Positions 1 to 15,557 of a stretch of 64,000 nucleotides of DNA are shown one piece after another. Below the pieces are notes generated by a model, which was not told the origin of the DNA, searched no databases, and saw only the letters and a program-made list of their open reading frames with translations. The number at the start of each line of letters is the position of its first letter. The first letter of the stretch is position 1. The translations under genes and the position numbers were made by a program. Source of the stretch: Ancylobacter gelatini (GTDB lineage Bacteria > Pseudomonadota > Alphaproteobacteria > Rhizobiales > Xanthobacteraceae); contig NZ_JAKVIL010000010.1 of NCBI RefSeq assembly GCF_022601675.1, forward strand, positions 62,001 through 126,000, written 5' to 3'.

Positions 1-2225
<2,225 letters not shown>

Positions 2226-2260
2226 CTACCCTCGACTCCCGTGCCTGTCGGCGACCCAAC

Positions 2261-4344
<2,084 letters not shown>

Positions 4345-4698
4345 CGTGCCTCTCTCGGGCTTTCCGGGGAGGCCGCCACCACCGGAATGATGCGGCCCGA
4401 ACCCCGGATTTACAAGGATTTGAGACTGACGGCCGGAGACGGACTTGCCCCACCCGCCAATCAAGTCGGCGGTTCCCTAACACGGCTTTCCGCATGCTGC
4501 AACACGAGGACGTGAGGGATTCAGGGGGGCGAATTGACGTAACGCTCCCGCGGCGCGCGCGCAGCCGCGGCGCAACGCCGGAAATGCGCTGCACAGCAAT
4601 GGTTTCAAGGCTTTGCGCTGACCTGCGGCGCTTTGTTGCACCTGGTATGCCAGAGACCACGCCTCGTGCGTCCTTCGCGCGCACCGCCCGCGCGGTTT
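4345..4698. other. intergenic region upstream of atpH
   Basis: This is a 354-base gene-free stretch between the end of ccmB and the start of atpH, both on the minus strand. It must hold the promoter of the F1 operon, but I see no convincing -35/-10 pair and no clear terminator for ccmB. There is only a short palindrome (CTGG/CCAG, near 4644) and GC-rich sequence. No ccmC or other coding remnant is recognisable. Confidence 0.5.
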
Positions 4699-5370
4699 TC
4701 AGCCGCGGGTTGCCCGCAACGCGGCGGCGGCGGCCACAGGGCCCAGCACGATGCAGGCAAGCGAGAGCCCGAGCAGCACACGGAACGGCGTGCCGAACGC
4801 CACCGTGCCGCCGAGCGCGGTACCGGTCGCGGCCACGGCGAAGATCAGCACGGGAATCGTCAGCGGCATCACCAGCACCGCCACCAGCAGCCCGCCGCGC
4901 CGGAACGCGGCCGCGAACGCCGCCCCCACCAGCCCGAGAAACGTGATGGCCGGCGTTCCCACCAGCAGCGTCAGCGTCAGCGCGCCAATCGAGGCTGGCG
5001 ACAGGTTCAGCAGCAGCGACAGCACGGGCGCGGCGACCACCAGCGGCAGGCCGGTGGCGATCCAGTGCGCCAGCCCCTTGGCGCCCGCGATCAGTTCCAG
5101 CGGCAGATCGGCCATCACCATCACGTCGAGCGAGCCGTCTTCGGCATCGGCGGCGAACAGCCGGTCCAGTCCGATCAACGAGGCGAGCAGCGCGCCGATC
5201 CAGAGGATCGCCGGGCCGATTCGCGCCAGCAGCGCGAGATCGGGGCCGATGGCGAAGGGCGTGATCACCACAACCGCGAGAAAGAACACCACGCCGAGCC
5301 CGGCCCCGCCGCCGGCACGCAGGGCCAGCGCGAGATCGCGCCTCAGCAACGCCAGAAACGCCCGTCCCAT
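4699..5370 (-). CDS. ccmB: haem exporter permease CcmB
   Basis: Membrane subunit of the CcmAB(C) ABC transporter used in System I cytochrome c maturation, in the inner membrane. The 223 residues start FLALLRRDLALALR and carry about six hydrophobic segments, including the conserved GLDRLF and a long C-terminal membrane block, matching the family length of about 220. Its ATG overlaps the stop of ccmA (TGATG). The next genes in the same direction are the atp genes rather than ccmC, ccmD and ccmG, which often follow ccmB in related bacteria. Confidence 0.95.
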   Translation of the reverse strand: MGRAFLALLRRDLALALRAGGGAGLGVVFFLAVVVITPFAIGPDLALLARIGPAILWIGALLASLIGLDRLFAADAEDGSLDVMVMADLPLELIAGAKGLAHWIATGLPLVVAAPVLSLLLNLSPASIGALTLTLLVGTPAITFLGLVGAAFAAAFRRGGLLVAVLVMPLTIPVLIFAVAATGTALGGTVAFGTPFRVLLGLSLACIVLGPVAAAAALRATRG

Positions 5371-6017
5371 CAGAACGACGCCTCCGCCGGAGCGAGCGCC
5401 GCCGGACGGCGAGGCCGGAACGCGCCGAGATCGAGTTCGAACGAGGGCGTGAGGTCGAGCGGGGCATGGGTGGCCGCCACCATCAGCCCCCCTGTTTCCA
5501 GATGCGCGCGCGCGAGGGCGGAGAAACTCGCCTGCGCCTGCCGGTCCAACGCCGTGGTCGGCTCGTCCAGCAGCCAGAGCGGGCGATCAGCCACCAAGAG
5601 CCGCGCCAGCGCCAGCCGCCGCTTCTGCCCGGCCGAGAGCACGGCGGCGGGCAGCGCACCGAGCCCGCCAAGCCCCACCTCCTCCATCGCCTCGTCGACC
5701 GAAAGCCCCGGTCGGCCCAGCATGTCGCGCCAGAAGGCGAGGTTCTCCTGGGCGCTCAGCGCGAGCTTGTGCGCGTCGAGATGGCCGAGATAATGGGCAT
5801 GGCCGCCGACGCGCTCCGGCTCCTCCACGCCCTCCAGCCGGACCTGCCCGGCCTCCGGCGCCGCCAGTCCGGCGAGAATGCGCAGGAGCGAGGATTTGCC
5901 CGTGCCGTTGGGCCCGGTGACCACCAGCGCATGGCCGGCCGGCACCGAGACATCCAGCCCCTCGAACAGCAGCCGGGCGCCCCGGCGGCACGATAGTCCT
6001 TCAGCGGCCAGCCGCAT
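5370..6017 (-). CDS. ccmA: haem exporter ATP-binding protein CcmA
   Basis: ATPase of the CcmAB cytochrome c maturation transporter. It has 215 residues from ATG 6017. It carries Walker A GPNGTGKSS (about 35-43), an LSAGQKRRLALARL signature and Walker B LWLLDEPTTALD. The much longer open frame on this strand, which runs back to 7511, is antisense to aconitase and is not used. A purine-rich GGGAGGG lies 5' of the ATG. It is divergent from acnA across about 220 bases. Confidence 0.95.
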   Translation of the reverse strand: MRLAAEGLSCRRGARLLFEGLDVSVPAGHALVVTGPNGTGKSSLLRILAGLAAPEAGQVRLEGVEEPERVGGHAHYLGHLDAHKLALSAQENLAFWRDMLGRPGLSVDEAMEEVGLGGLGALPAAVLSAGQKRRLALARLLVADRPLWLLDEPTTALDRQAQASFSALARAHLETGGLMVAATHAPLDLTPSFELDLGAFRPRRPAALAPAEASF

Positions 6018-6236
6018 GCGCGCCCTCCCGCGAGGCGCCGGCGACGCGGCGGCGCACAATTTTTCGATGCATCGCGCAAGCCCTCTAGGATCGGAGTTTG
6101 AAATGGCTCTATATAGAAAACTGAACGACGCGCCGTTGCCCTGCGGCCGGGCCGCGCGAGCTATAGCCCGCGATGGCGCCTGCTGTCCAAGCCGCGTTGT
6201 GCGTCGCCCTTCCCTCAACGCGAGGACCAGCCCGCC

Positions 6237-8921
<2,685 letters not shown>

Positions 8922-9055
8922 CCGAACCGGCTGGAGCCGGCGCCGGGGACCTTGGGGTTCGTCGCGCCGGTCCTGCCTGTCTCCGGCTTCACCTTTCCGT
9001 GCGGCGGCGACACCCGAATGTGACTGGTGCCGCCGTGCCGGTCGTCCTATTGGCT

Positions 9056-9095
9056 AGAGCGCGCACCGGGCAGCCCGGCGCGCGCTCTGTCTTTT
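9056..9095 (+). terminator. Rho-independent terminator of acnA
   Basis: A perfect 9-bp inverted repeat AGAGCGCGC (9056-9064) and GCGCGCTCT (9080-9088) encloses a second stem CCGGG/CCCGG with a CAG loop. An A:C mismatch separates the two stems. The hairpin is followed by GTCTTTT. It lies 134 bases after the acnA stop. Confidence 0.85.
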
Positions 9096-9199
9096 CATGG
9101 AGGCCTCTCCTGTCCCGCGCGGCGCGGCCTTGCGGGCGGGCAACAAGGCTTCAGTCGCATCCTCCGTTACCGGATGCGCCGAAGGGCGACGTGCACGAC

Positions 9200-10015
9200 A
9201 TGGCTTCTTTCCTGGCTTTCCACTCCGCCGGCTCCCCTACCCAGAACACGCCCCTGTCTGCGCCGCTCGCGGCATCGCCGGGGCTCGCCGTGCTGCTGGC
9301 ATTTGTGGGCTGGATGGTGACGGGCGCCTCCGGCGCGCAGGCCGACGAACTGGCGCCACGCGCCATCCCCGCGCCGGCGGCCGTGATCGAGCTGTTCACC
9401 AGCCAGGGCTGCTCCTCCTGCCCGCCGGCGGACAAGCTGCTCGGCAAGATCGCCAGCCGCCAGAACGTGATCGCCCTCACCCTCGCCGTGGACTACTGGG
9501 ATTATCTCGGCTGGAAGGACACGCTGGCCAAGCACGGCCACTCCGTGCGCCAGAAAGCCTATGCCAAGCTGCGCGGCGACGGGAAGATGTTCACGCCGCA
9601 GGCGGTCGTGAACGGCCATGCCATGGCTATCGGTTCCGACGAGGAGGGGCTGGAGCGCTCCATCGCCGACGTTCCCAACCTTGCCGTGCCGGTGAAACTC
9701 GAAACCGCTGGCGGCAAGCTGGCGGTATCGGTCGGCGCGGGGTCGGGCGCAGGCGAGGTGTGGCTGTGCCCGGTCGCCAGCGCGATGGAGGTCGATATCG
9801 GCCGGGGCGAGAATGAGGGCGCCAAGGTCGACTACCACAATGTGGTGCGCGGCTGGACCAAGCTCGGCGACTGGAAGGGCGAGGAAGCCCGGTTTGAGGT
9901 TCCCCTCTCGGCGCTGCAGATCGAGGGCGTCAACGCCGCCGCCGTGCTGGTGCAGAACGGCTCCTCGGCCGCGCCCGGCGCCATTGTCGGCGCGGCACTG
10001 ACGCCGCTGCCCTGA
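9200..10015 (+). CDS. DUF1223 family thioredoxin-fold secreted protein
   Basis: A 271-residue protein with a hydrophobic N-terminal segment (about residues 25-45, ending ...GASGAQADE) that looks like a signal peptide or anchor. A DUF1223 domain follows: AVIELFTSQGCSSCPPADKLL holds a CxxC motif, and AVDYWDYLGWKD and QAVVNG are also family hallmarks. The fold is thioredoxin-like, but the substrate is not established for the family. The start is uncertain. ATG 9200 has no well-placed ribosome site, while the in-frame GTG at 9191 has GAAGGG four bases upstream and would add three residues. It stands alone after the acnA terminator. Confidence 0.85.
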   Translation: MASFLAFHSAGSPTQNTPLSAPLAASPGLAVLLAFVGWMVTGASGAQADELAPRAIPAPAAVIELFTSQGCSSCPPADKLLGKIASRQNVIALTLAVDYWDYLGWKDTLAKHGHSVRQKAYAKLRGDGKMFTPQAVVNGHAMAIGSDEEGLERSIADVPNLAVPVKLETAGGKLAVSVGAGSGAGEVWLCPVASAMEVDIGRGENEGAKVDYHNVVRGWTKLGDWKGEEARFEVPLSALQIEGVNAAAVLVQNGSSAAPGAIVGAALTPLP

Positions 10016-10067
10016 AGCCTTCGGGGATTCCCCTGCCGGGATCATTCTGCCCGGCGCTGCGGCGGGC

Positions 10068-10098
10068 AAAAAAATAGGGCCGGCAGCTTGCCGACCCT
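10068..10098 (-). terminator. minus-strand Rho-independent terminator with no gene before it
   Basis: Read on the minus strand, the stem AGGG/CCCT plus CGGCA/TGCCG around an AGC loop, with one A:C mismatch, is followed by CCCTATTTTTTTG, a run of seven T. On the plus strand no T run follows, so it works in the minus direction. No minus-strand protein gene lies upstream of it, since DUF2794 and everything to 12842 is on the plus strand. It therefore suggests a small transcript. Confidence 0.65.
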
Positions 10099-10300
10099 GA
10101 GGCCAATTCGGGGATTGAACCTTAACGCGCTACACCGAGCCGGCCCACAAAACGCCGCGGGGGGCTGGGGGGCTGGGAAACCGATGCGCCTCGCGAACCG
10201 ACCCGGTGTATGGTGAAGAAGATGGCCCCCGCCATGGGCGCCGCAAGGGCCGAATTTGGGCGGCCGTGTGTTTTTCGTTAACGAGCCCGTGAGCGGTAAG
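10068..10300 (-). ncRNA. candidate small RNA ending at the 10068-10098 terminator
   Basis: This is inferred from an orphan minus-strand terminator in a 436-base gene-free region. Just before the terminator hairpin, the minus strand carries a second possible hairpin (CAAT/ATTG around CCCCGA, about 10104-10121). An 8-bp segment GGGCCGGC (10139-10146, minus strand) is exactly complementary to the terminator's distal arm (10077-10084). The 5' end is unknown and the coordinate given is only an outer limit. It does not look like a tRNA, a tmRNA (no ANDN-type tag), SRP RNA or RNase P RNA. Confidence 0.25.
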
Positions 10301-10308
10301 GCGGCGCC

Positions 10309-10357
10309 GATCGGCGGGATCGACGCCAGATCGGCGCGGATCGGCGGAGGATCGGCG
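10309..10357. repeat. four helically phased GATCGGCG repeats
   Basis: Identical GATCGGCG octamers start at 10309, 10329, 10339 and 10350. The steps are 20, 10 and 11 bases, about two, one and one helical turns. They sit roughly 95-140 bases before the DUF2794 start. A 10-bp palindrome TCGTTAACGA is at 10275-10284. This is consistent with a protein-binding array, but no binder is known. Confidence 0.6.
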
Positions 10358-10451
10358 CACAAGGCGCTTGAAGCCTGAGGCCAGCGGCGCGATCATGACC
10401 GGGTCATGACAATCGCGCATCATGCCCAACGTCCCAGCCAGGAGGAGCCGT

Positions 10452-10802
10452 GTGGCCGATACCGACCCCATAGGTCTGCCGGCCGGCACCCGGATCGAGC
10501 GTGCCGACCTCGTCACCTTCGACCGGCGTGAACTCGACTGCATCCTCAACCTTTACGGCCGCATGGTCGCGCTCGGTGAATGGCGCGACTATGCCATAGA
10601 CTTCACGCGCGAGCGCGCCGTGTTCTCGATCTTCCGGCGCGCCGCCGAGGTGCCGATTTACCGTGTCGAGAAGGACCCGCGTCTGGCGCGCCGCCAGGGC
10701 GCCTACACGGTGGTGTCGCAGACCGGCCTCATCCTCAAGCGCGGGCACGAGCTTGCGCGCGTGCTCGCCGTGCTGGAAAAGCCGCTGCGCGCGGTAAACT
10801 GA
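10452..10802 (+). CDS. DUF2794 family protein
   Basis: A 116-residue cytoplasmic-looking protein of unknown function, matching the alphaproteobacterial DUF2794 family: the segments FDRRELDCILNLYGRMVA, WRDYAIDF and AVFSIFRRA are readable. I start it at GTG 10452 because AGGAGG (10440-10445) is six bases upstream. The in-frame ATG at 10422 has no such site. It has no signal peptide or membrane segment. The agmatine genes follow 49 bases later and may be co-transcribed. Confidence 0.85.
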   Translation: MADTDPIGLPAGTRIERADLVTFDRRELDCILNLYGRMVALGEWRDYAIDFTRERAVFSIFRRAAEVPIYRVEKDPRLARRQGAYTVVSQTGLILKRGHELARVLAVLEKPLRAVN

Positions 10803-10851
10803 CCCCCTCCGGCCTCCCCGCCCACCGACGCATTCCGAAGGAAGAATTCCG

Positions 10852-11724
10852 ATGCGCAACCTCACCGTTGCCGCCACCCAGATGGCCTGCGACTGGAATA
10901 TCGAGGGCAACATCGCCCGTGCCGAATCGCTGGTGCGCGAGGCCGCCGCAGGGGGGGCCGGGCTGATCCTGCTGCAGGAACTGTTCGAGACCCCGTATTT
11001 CTGCCAGGATCAGGATTACGAGTTGCTGTCGCTGTCGACCCCGTTGGAAGACAACCGGCTGCTCGCCCATTTCGCCGCTCTGGCGCGCGAACTCGGCGTG
11101 GTGCTGCCGATCTCGTTCTTCGAGCGATCGGGCCAGACCGCCTTCAACAGCCTCGCCATGATCGATGCCGACGGGCAGTTGCTCGGCCTTTACCGCAAGA
11201 GCCACATACCCGATGGTCCGGGCTACTCCGAGAAGTTCTACTTCTCTCCCGGCGATACCGGTTTCCGGGTCTGGGACACCGCGGCCGGGCGCATCGGGGT
11301 CGGCATTTGCTGGGACCAGTGGTTCCCCGAGACGGCGCGCGCCATGGCGCTGCTGGGCGCAGAAGTGCTGCTCTTTCCGACCGCCATCGGCTCGGAGCCG
11401 CATGATCCGCGCCTCGACTCCTCCGGCCACTGGCAGCGGGTGATGCAGGGCCATGCCGGGGCGAACCTGATGCCGCTGGTCGCCTCCAACCGCATCGGCA
11501 TCGAGCCGGGTCGCAACGGCACCTCGATCACCTTCTACGGCTCGTCCTTCATCGCCGACGCCACCGGCGCCAAGGTTGCCGAGGCCGGCCGCGATGAACA
11601 GACGGTGCTCACCGCGACCTTCGACCTCGACGCCATCGCCCACCAGCGCCGGAGCTGGGGCCTGTTCCGCGATCGCCGGCCGGAGCTTTACGGACCGCTG
11701 CTCACCCTCGACGGCTATCGCTGA
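10852..11724 (+). CDS. aguB: N-carbamoylputrescine amidase
   Basis: Nitrilase-superfamily enzyme that hydrolyses N-carbamoylputrescine to putrescine, CO2 and ammonia. It is the second step of agmatine use. The 290 residues carry the full catalytic triad: Glu43 (LLQELF), Lys116 (YRKSHIP) and Cys153 ([10 protein letters not shown]). The FYGSSFIAD segment is typical of the family. AAGGAAG precedes the ATG. It is followed 29 bases later by aguA, which catalyses the preceding step. Confidence 0.95.
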   Translation: MRNLTVAATQMACDWNIEGNIARAESLVREAAAGGAGLILLQELFETPYFCQDQDYELLSLSTPLEDNRLLAHFAALARELGVVLPISFFERSGQTAFNSLAMIDADGQLLGLYRKSHIPDGPGYSEKFYFSPGDTGFRVWDTAAGRIGVGICWDQWFPETARAMALLGAEVLLFPTAIGSEPHDPRLDSSGHWQRVMQGHAGANLMPLVASNRIGIEPGRNGTSITFYGSSFIADATGAKVAEAGRDEQTVLTATFDLDAIAHQRRSWGLFRDRRPELYGPLLTLDGYR

Positions 11725-11753
11725 ACGCCGCTGCGCCGAGAGACACATCGATC

Positions 11754-12842
11754 ATGGCCGAGACGCTCAAGACCCTGCCCGCCGCCGACGGCTTCCGCAT
11801 GCCGGCCGAATGGGAGCCGCATGCCGGCTGCTGGATGATCTGGCCCGAGCGCGCCGACAACTGGCGCGCCGGCGGCACTCCCGGACAGGCCGCCTTCGCC
11901 GAGGTCGCGGCCACCATTGCCCGCTTCGAGCCGATGACCATGCTGGTCTCCGCCGGGCAATGGACGACGGCCCGCGCCCTGCTGCCTCCCGCCGTTCGCC
12001 TGGTCGAGGCCAGCACCGACGATGCCTGGTGCCGCGACAGCGGGCCGAGCTTCGTCACCGATTCGCGCGGCCGGGTGCGCGGCGTCGACTGGGGATTCAA
12101 CGCCTGGGGCGGGCTCTACGCGCCGTTCGACCGCGACGAGCTGGTGGCCGCCAAGGTGCTTGAGACCGAGCGCGCGCCGCGCTACCGCGCCCCGCTGGTG
12201 CTGGAGGGCGGCTCGATCCATGTCGACGGCGAGGGAACTGTGCTCACTACCGAGGAATGCCTGCTGAACCCCAACCGCAACCCGGCGCTGAGCCGGGGCG
12301 AGATCGAGCAGCACCTCAAGGATTATCTCGGCATCTCGACCGTGATCTGGCTCGGCGCCGGCCTCGTCAATGACGAGACCTCCGGCCATATCGACAACAT
12401 CGCCTGTTTCGTGCGCCCCGGCGTGGTGGCGCTCACCTGGTGCGACGACCCGGCAGACCCGCAATACGCCATCTCCCGCGACGCCTATGAGCGGCTATCC
12501 CGGGCGAAGGACGCTAGGGGGCGGGCCATCGAGGTGGTGAAGCTGCCGCTGCCCGGCCCGCTGTTCCGCCGCGAGGACGAAGCGATCGAGATCGATTCGG
12601 GCGGCACGATGAGCCGGCATTTCGGCGAGCGGCTCGGCGGCTCCTATGTGAATTTCTACATCGGCAACGGGCTGGTGCTGATGCCGTTCCTCGATCCCGC
12701 CCATGACGAGGAAGCCCGCGCCATCCTCGCCGGGCTGTTCCCGGACCGGACGGTGATCGGGCTGCCGACGCGCGAAATCCTGCTCGGCGGCGGCAATATT
12801 CACTGCATCACCCAGCAGCAGCCGGCCGGCATGCCGGACTGA
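11754..12842 (+). CDS. aguA: agmatine deiminase
   Basis: Converts agmatine to N-carbamoylputrescine and ammonia. It belongs to the guanidino-group modifying (PAD-like) superfamily. The 362 residues contain [31 protein letters not shown] and ETSGHIDN. The nucleophile is Cys351 in [11 protein letters not shown]. Together with aguB it gives a complete arginine-decarboxylase-derived route to putrescine; no decarboxylase is in the window. Confidence 0.96.
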   Translation: MAETLKTLPAADGFRMPAEWEPHAGCWMIWPERADNWRAGGTPGQAAFAEVAATIARFEPMTMLVSAGQWTTARALLPPAVRLVEASTDDAWCRDSGPSFVTDSRGRVRGVDWGFNAWGGLYAPFDRDELVAAKVLETERAPRYRAPLVLEGGSIHVDGEGTVLTTEECLLNPNRNPALSRGEIEQHLKDYLGISTVIWLGAGLVNDETSGHIDNIACFVRPGVVALTWCDDPADPQYAISRDAYERLSRAKDARGRAIEVVKLPLPGPLFRREDEAIEIDSGGTMSRHFGERLGGSYVNFYIGNGLVLMPFLDPAHDEEARAILAGLFPDRTVIGLPTREILLGGGNIHCITQQQPAGMPD

Positions 12843-12894
12843 GCCCGCACCGATGGGCCGCCCCCGCAGCAGGTCCGCATGGCGTGAGGGTCGG

Positions 12895-14190
12895 CTAGAG
12901 CACCTCGCCGCGCAGCAGCTTCGGGACCTGCCCGCCGAGTATCTGCCCGCCAAGACCCACCCCGCCGAGGCCGGCGGCGTCGCGGATGAAATGGCTCTTC
13001 AGCGCCGGCAGGCGCTCCACCAGCCCGAGCCCGACATCGCGCACCAGCCGCACCACGTCGGAATGCGGGGCGAAGAGACGATTCAGCCCATCGGTCGCCA
13101 TGCCCATGGCCAGCGTGTCGAAGCGGCGCCAGCGCTGGTAGCGCTCCAGCACGTCCGGCCCGCCAATATCGAGGCCGAGCCGCGCGGTGTCGGTCAACAC
13201 CTCCGCCAGCGCCGCCACGTCGCGCAGCCCCATATTGATGCCCTGCCCGGCAATGGGGTGGATGGTGTGGGCGGCATCGCCCACCAGCGCGAAGCGCTCG
13301 TCGATGAAACGCCGCGCCATCTGGAAGCCGAGCGGGAACGCGCGCGGCTCGTCGAGAATCTCGATCGCCCCCAGCTCCAGCCCGAAGCGCTGCTCCAGTT
13401 CGTCCAGCAGCAGCGCGCGGGGAAGGGCGAGCAGCCGCTCCGCCTGCGCCGTGCTCTCGGTCCACACGATGGAGCAGCGATTGCCGGTGAGCGGCAGCAT
13501 GGCGAACGGGCCGGCGGGCAGGAAATGCTCGATCGCGCGGCCCTCATGGTCGCGCTCATGGCCCACCGTCATCACGATGGCCGACTGGCCATAGGGCCAG
13601 CCCACCGTGGCGATGCCGGCCAGCGAACGCAGCCGCGAGCGCGCCCCGTCGCAGGCCGCCAGCACCGCGGCATTCAGCGCGAGCCCGTCGGCGAGGCGCA
13701 GGGCCATGCTGCCCGGCCCGGCCTCGAAGCTGGCGACGCCGGCCGGCAGCAGCGCGATGTCGCGCGCACGCACGGCCGCCAGCATCGCGTCCTGCAGCCG
13801 GGCGTTCGGCACCATATGCGCGAAAGGCTCGCCCGGTTCGACCTCGCCCTCGAAGGACAGGAACACCGGGCGCGCGGCGTCGCCGAGCTTGGAATCGGTG
13901 ATGTCCATGGCAAGGATCGGCTGCGCCTCACCCGCCACCTCATCCCACACGCCGACCGTCTCCAGCAGCCGGCGCGCGCCGGCGGCGAAGGCGGAGGCGC
14001 GCATGTCATCGCTGCGCGGATCGGACGCGGCGAAATGCGGATCGGCGACCGCGATGCGCGCCTCATCGCCCATGCCGTGGCGCAGGGCGAGCGCAAGGGC
14101 GAGCCCGGCCAGCCCGCCGCCCGCGACGACCGCATCGAAGCGCGCCGCACCGACGCCATCATCCCGGGAGCCGGTCGTCTGCTGTTCCAT
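12895..14190 (-). CDS. UbiH/UbiF/COQ6-family FAD monooxygenase
   Basis: A 431-residue FAD-dependent hydroxylase of the ubiquinone-biosynthesis group. It has an N-terminal dinucleotide fold DAVVAGGGLAGLALALAL (about residues 19-36). It also has the C-terminal FAD-binding motif ALVGDAAHTIHPIAGQGINMG and the typical NMGLRDVAALAE helix. The start ATG 14190 has GGAGGG nine bases upstream; the longer open frame to 14547 runs into tesB. Which ring position it hydroxylates cannot be told from sequence alone, so I give no symbol. It is divergent from tesB. Confidence 0.9.
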   Translation of the reverse strand: MEQQTTGSRDDGVGAARFDAVVAGGGLAGLALALALRHGMGDEARIAVADPHFAASDPRSDDMRASAFAAGARRLLETVGVWDEVAGEAQPILAMDITDSKLGDAARPVFLSFEGEVEPGEPFAHMVPNARLQDAMLAAVRARDIALLPAGVASFEAGPGSMALRLADGLALNAAVLAACDGARSRLRSLAGIATVGWPYGQSAIVMTVGHERDHEGRAIEHFLPAGPFAMLPLTGNRCSIVWTESTAQAERLLALPRALLLDELEQRFGLELGAIEILDEPRAFPLGFQMARRFIDERFALVGDAAHTIHPIAGQGINMGLRDVAALAEVLTDTARLGLDIGGPDVLERYQRWRRFDTLAMGMATDGLNRLFAPHSDVVRLVRDVGLGLVERLPALKSHFIRDAAGLGGVGLGGQILGGQVPKLLRGEVL

Positions 14191-14380
14191 CGCCGGACGC
14201 CCTCCGTTTCGCGCCGCGCCGCAACTTGTGCGCACTGCAACATATGCCTTAGCTGGATGCGGGGGACAATGCGCGGGGCTACGGATAGGTCCACACCCCC
14301 GGCGCTGCGCCGGATGCTTCGCCGCCACCTGCTTCGCCGTCTCGTCCTGCCCAGCCTGTCCGCCAGTACCGGGAGCCGCC

Positions 14381-15244
14381 ATGTCGACCATCGCCGAACT
14401 CATCCAGCTTCTCGATCTCGAAGCGCTGGAAGACAATCTGTTCCGCGGCATCAATCCGCCGGAATCCTGGCCGTTCCGCACCCGCGTCTTCGGCGGGCAG
14501 GTGCTGGCGCAGGCGCTGGTGGCGGCGCAGCGCACGGTGGAGGGCACGCTCGCCCATTCGCTGCACGCCTATTTCCTGCTGGCCGGCGATCCCAGCATCC
14601 CGATCATTTATGACGTCGAGCGGGTGCGCGACGGGCGCAGCTTCGCCACGCGCCGCGTGGTGGCGATCCAGCATGGCCGGCCGATCTTCATCATGTCGGT
14701 GTCGTTCCACCGCGAGGAGCCGGGGCTGGAACACCAGCTCGCCCTGCCGGACGGCGTGCCGCCGCCCGAGGAGGTGCCCTCGATCGAGAACCTGCCCGAG
14801 CATATGCTCGCCACGCTGCCGCAGCGGGCACGCGACTACTGGACGAGGCCGCGCCCGATCGAATTGCGCCCGGTCGGCCTCGGCATCCGCCGCGACGAGC
14901 CGCGCCGCGAGGTGTGGTTCCGGGCCAATGGCGCGCTGCCGGAGGGCGAGACGCTGCACCGGGCGGTGCTGGCCTACGCCTCGGACATGACGCTGCTGGA
15001 GGCCACCGCCGTGGTCCACGGCACCAGCGTGCTCGGCGAGGGCATCCAGGCCGCCAGCCTCGACCATGCGCTGTGGCTCCACCGCCCGTTCCGCGCCGAC
15101 GACTGGCTGCTCTACGCGCAGGACAGCCCGAGCGCGAGCGGGGCACGCGGCCTGGCGCGCGGACTGATCTATGACCGGCAGGGTCGGCTGGTGGCGTCGG
15201 TGGCGCAGGAGGGGCTGATCCGCCCCGTTGCCCTACCTAAATAG
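14381..15244 (+). CDS. tesB: acyl-CoA thioesterase II
   Basis: A 287-residue double-hotdog thioesterase that hydrolyses medium- and long-chain acyl-CoA. It opens with LIQLLDLEALEDNLFRG and has RVFGGQVLAQAL in the first hotdog. ASLDHALWLHRPFRADDWLLY, in the second hotdog, contains the family's catalytic Asp. The GGGAG ribosome site lies five bases before ATG 14381. The longer frame back to 13607 is antisense to the UbiH-type gene. Confidence 0.95.
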   Translation: MSTIAELIQLLDLEALEDNLFRGINPPESWPFRTRVFGGQVLAQALVAAQRTVEGTLAHSLHAYFLLAGDPSIPIIYDVERVRDGRSFATRRVVAIQHGRPIFIMSVSFHREEPGLEHQLALPDGVPPPEEVPSIENLPEHMLATLPQRARDYWTRPRPIELRPVGLGIRRDEPRREVWFRANGALPEGETLHRAVLAYASDMTLLEATAVVHGTSVLGEGIQAASLDHALWLHRPFRADDWLLYAQDSPSASGARGLARGLIYDRQGRLVASVAQEGLIRPVALPK

Positions 15245-15428
15245 GGGTAGCCTGTTTATTATGCAGATGATGCCTTTTTATTACGCCCGATCGACACGCG
15301 AGATTCGCGCAGATCAAGAATTGTGCAGCTTCCCGCGCCGGGCGCCGCCGCATTTATGACAAGGATTCGCCCGCGCCACGCCGCTTCTCAACAGGTCGAG
15401 ACCGCCAAAAGCCTTTAACGGTATCGGT

Positions 15429-15444
15429 TGGCACGCGAATTGAT
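15429..15444 (+). promoter_or_regulatory. sigma-54-type promoter of glnK-amtB
   Basis: TGGCACG-CGAA-TTGAT fits the RpoN consensus (TGGCACG, 4 bases, TTGCW) with correct spacing and one deviation, A instead of C in the -12 element. It lies 113 bases before the glnK ATG. The rest of the 313-base gap after tesB shows no other clear element; NtrC sites may be there, but I could not define them. Confidence 0.65.
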
Positions 15445-15557
15445 TCCCAGTGCCCGGCTTGTCCGAAGGAGAGGGTAAATCCCGCCTGGCCGAGTCCGAC
15501 ATGAAACGCCCGGCATCCGCACCAGTCGCGGAGCGGGGCCAAGCGGGGACAGGAACC

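Noticed and set aside
8927-8940. CCGGCT/AGCCGG inverted repeat right after acnA
   Set aside because: The two-base gap leaves only a four-bp usable stem and there is no T run; the real terminator is at 9056-9095.
10110-10121. GGTTCAATCCCC on the minus strand resembling a tRNA T-loop
   Set aside because: No acceptor stem, anticodon arm or CCA-compatible fold can be built around it, so it is not a tRNA.
10042-10362. 106-residue minus-strand open frame
   Set aside because: It has no ribosome site or domain, and it runs through the terminator hairpin and T run.
10016-10451. Possible tmRNA, SRP RNA or RNase P RNA in the gene-free region
   Set aside because: I looked for the ANDN-type tag, the GGAAG SRP apical motif and RNase P hallmark segments on both strands and found none.
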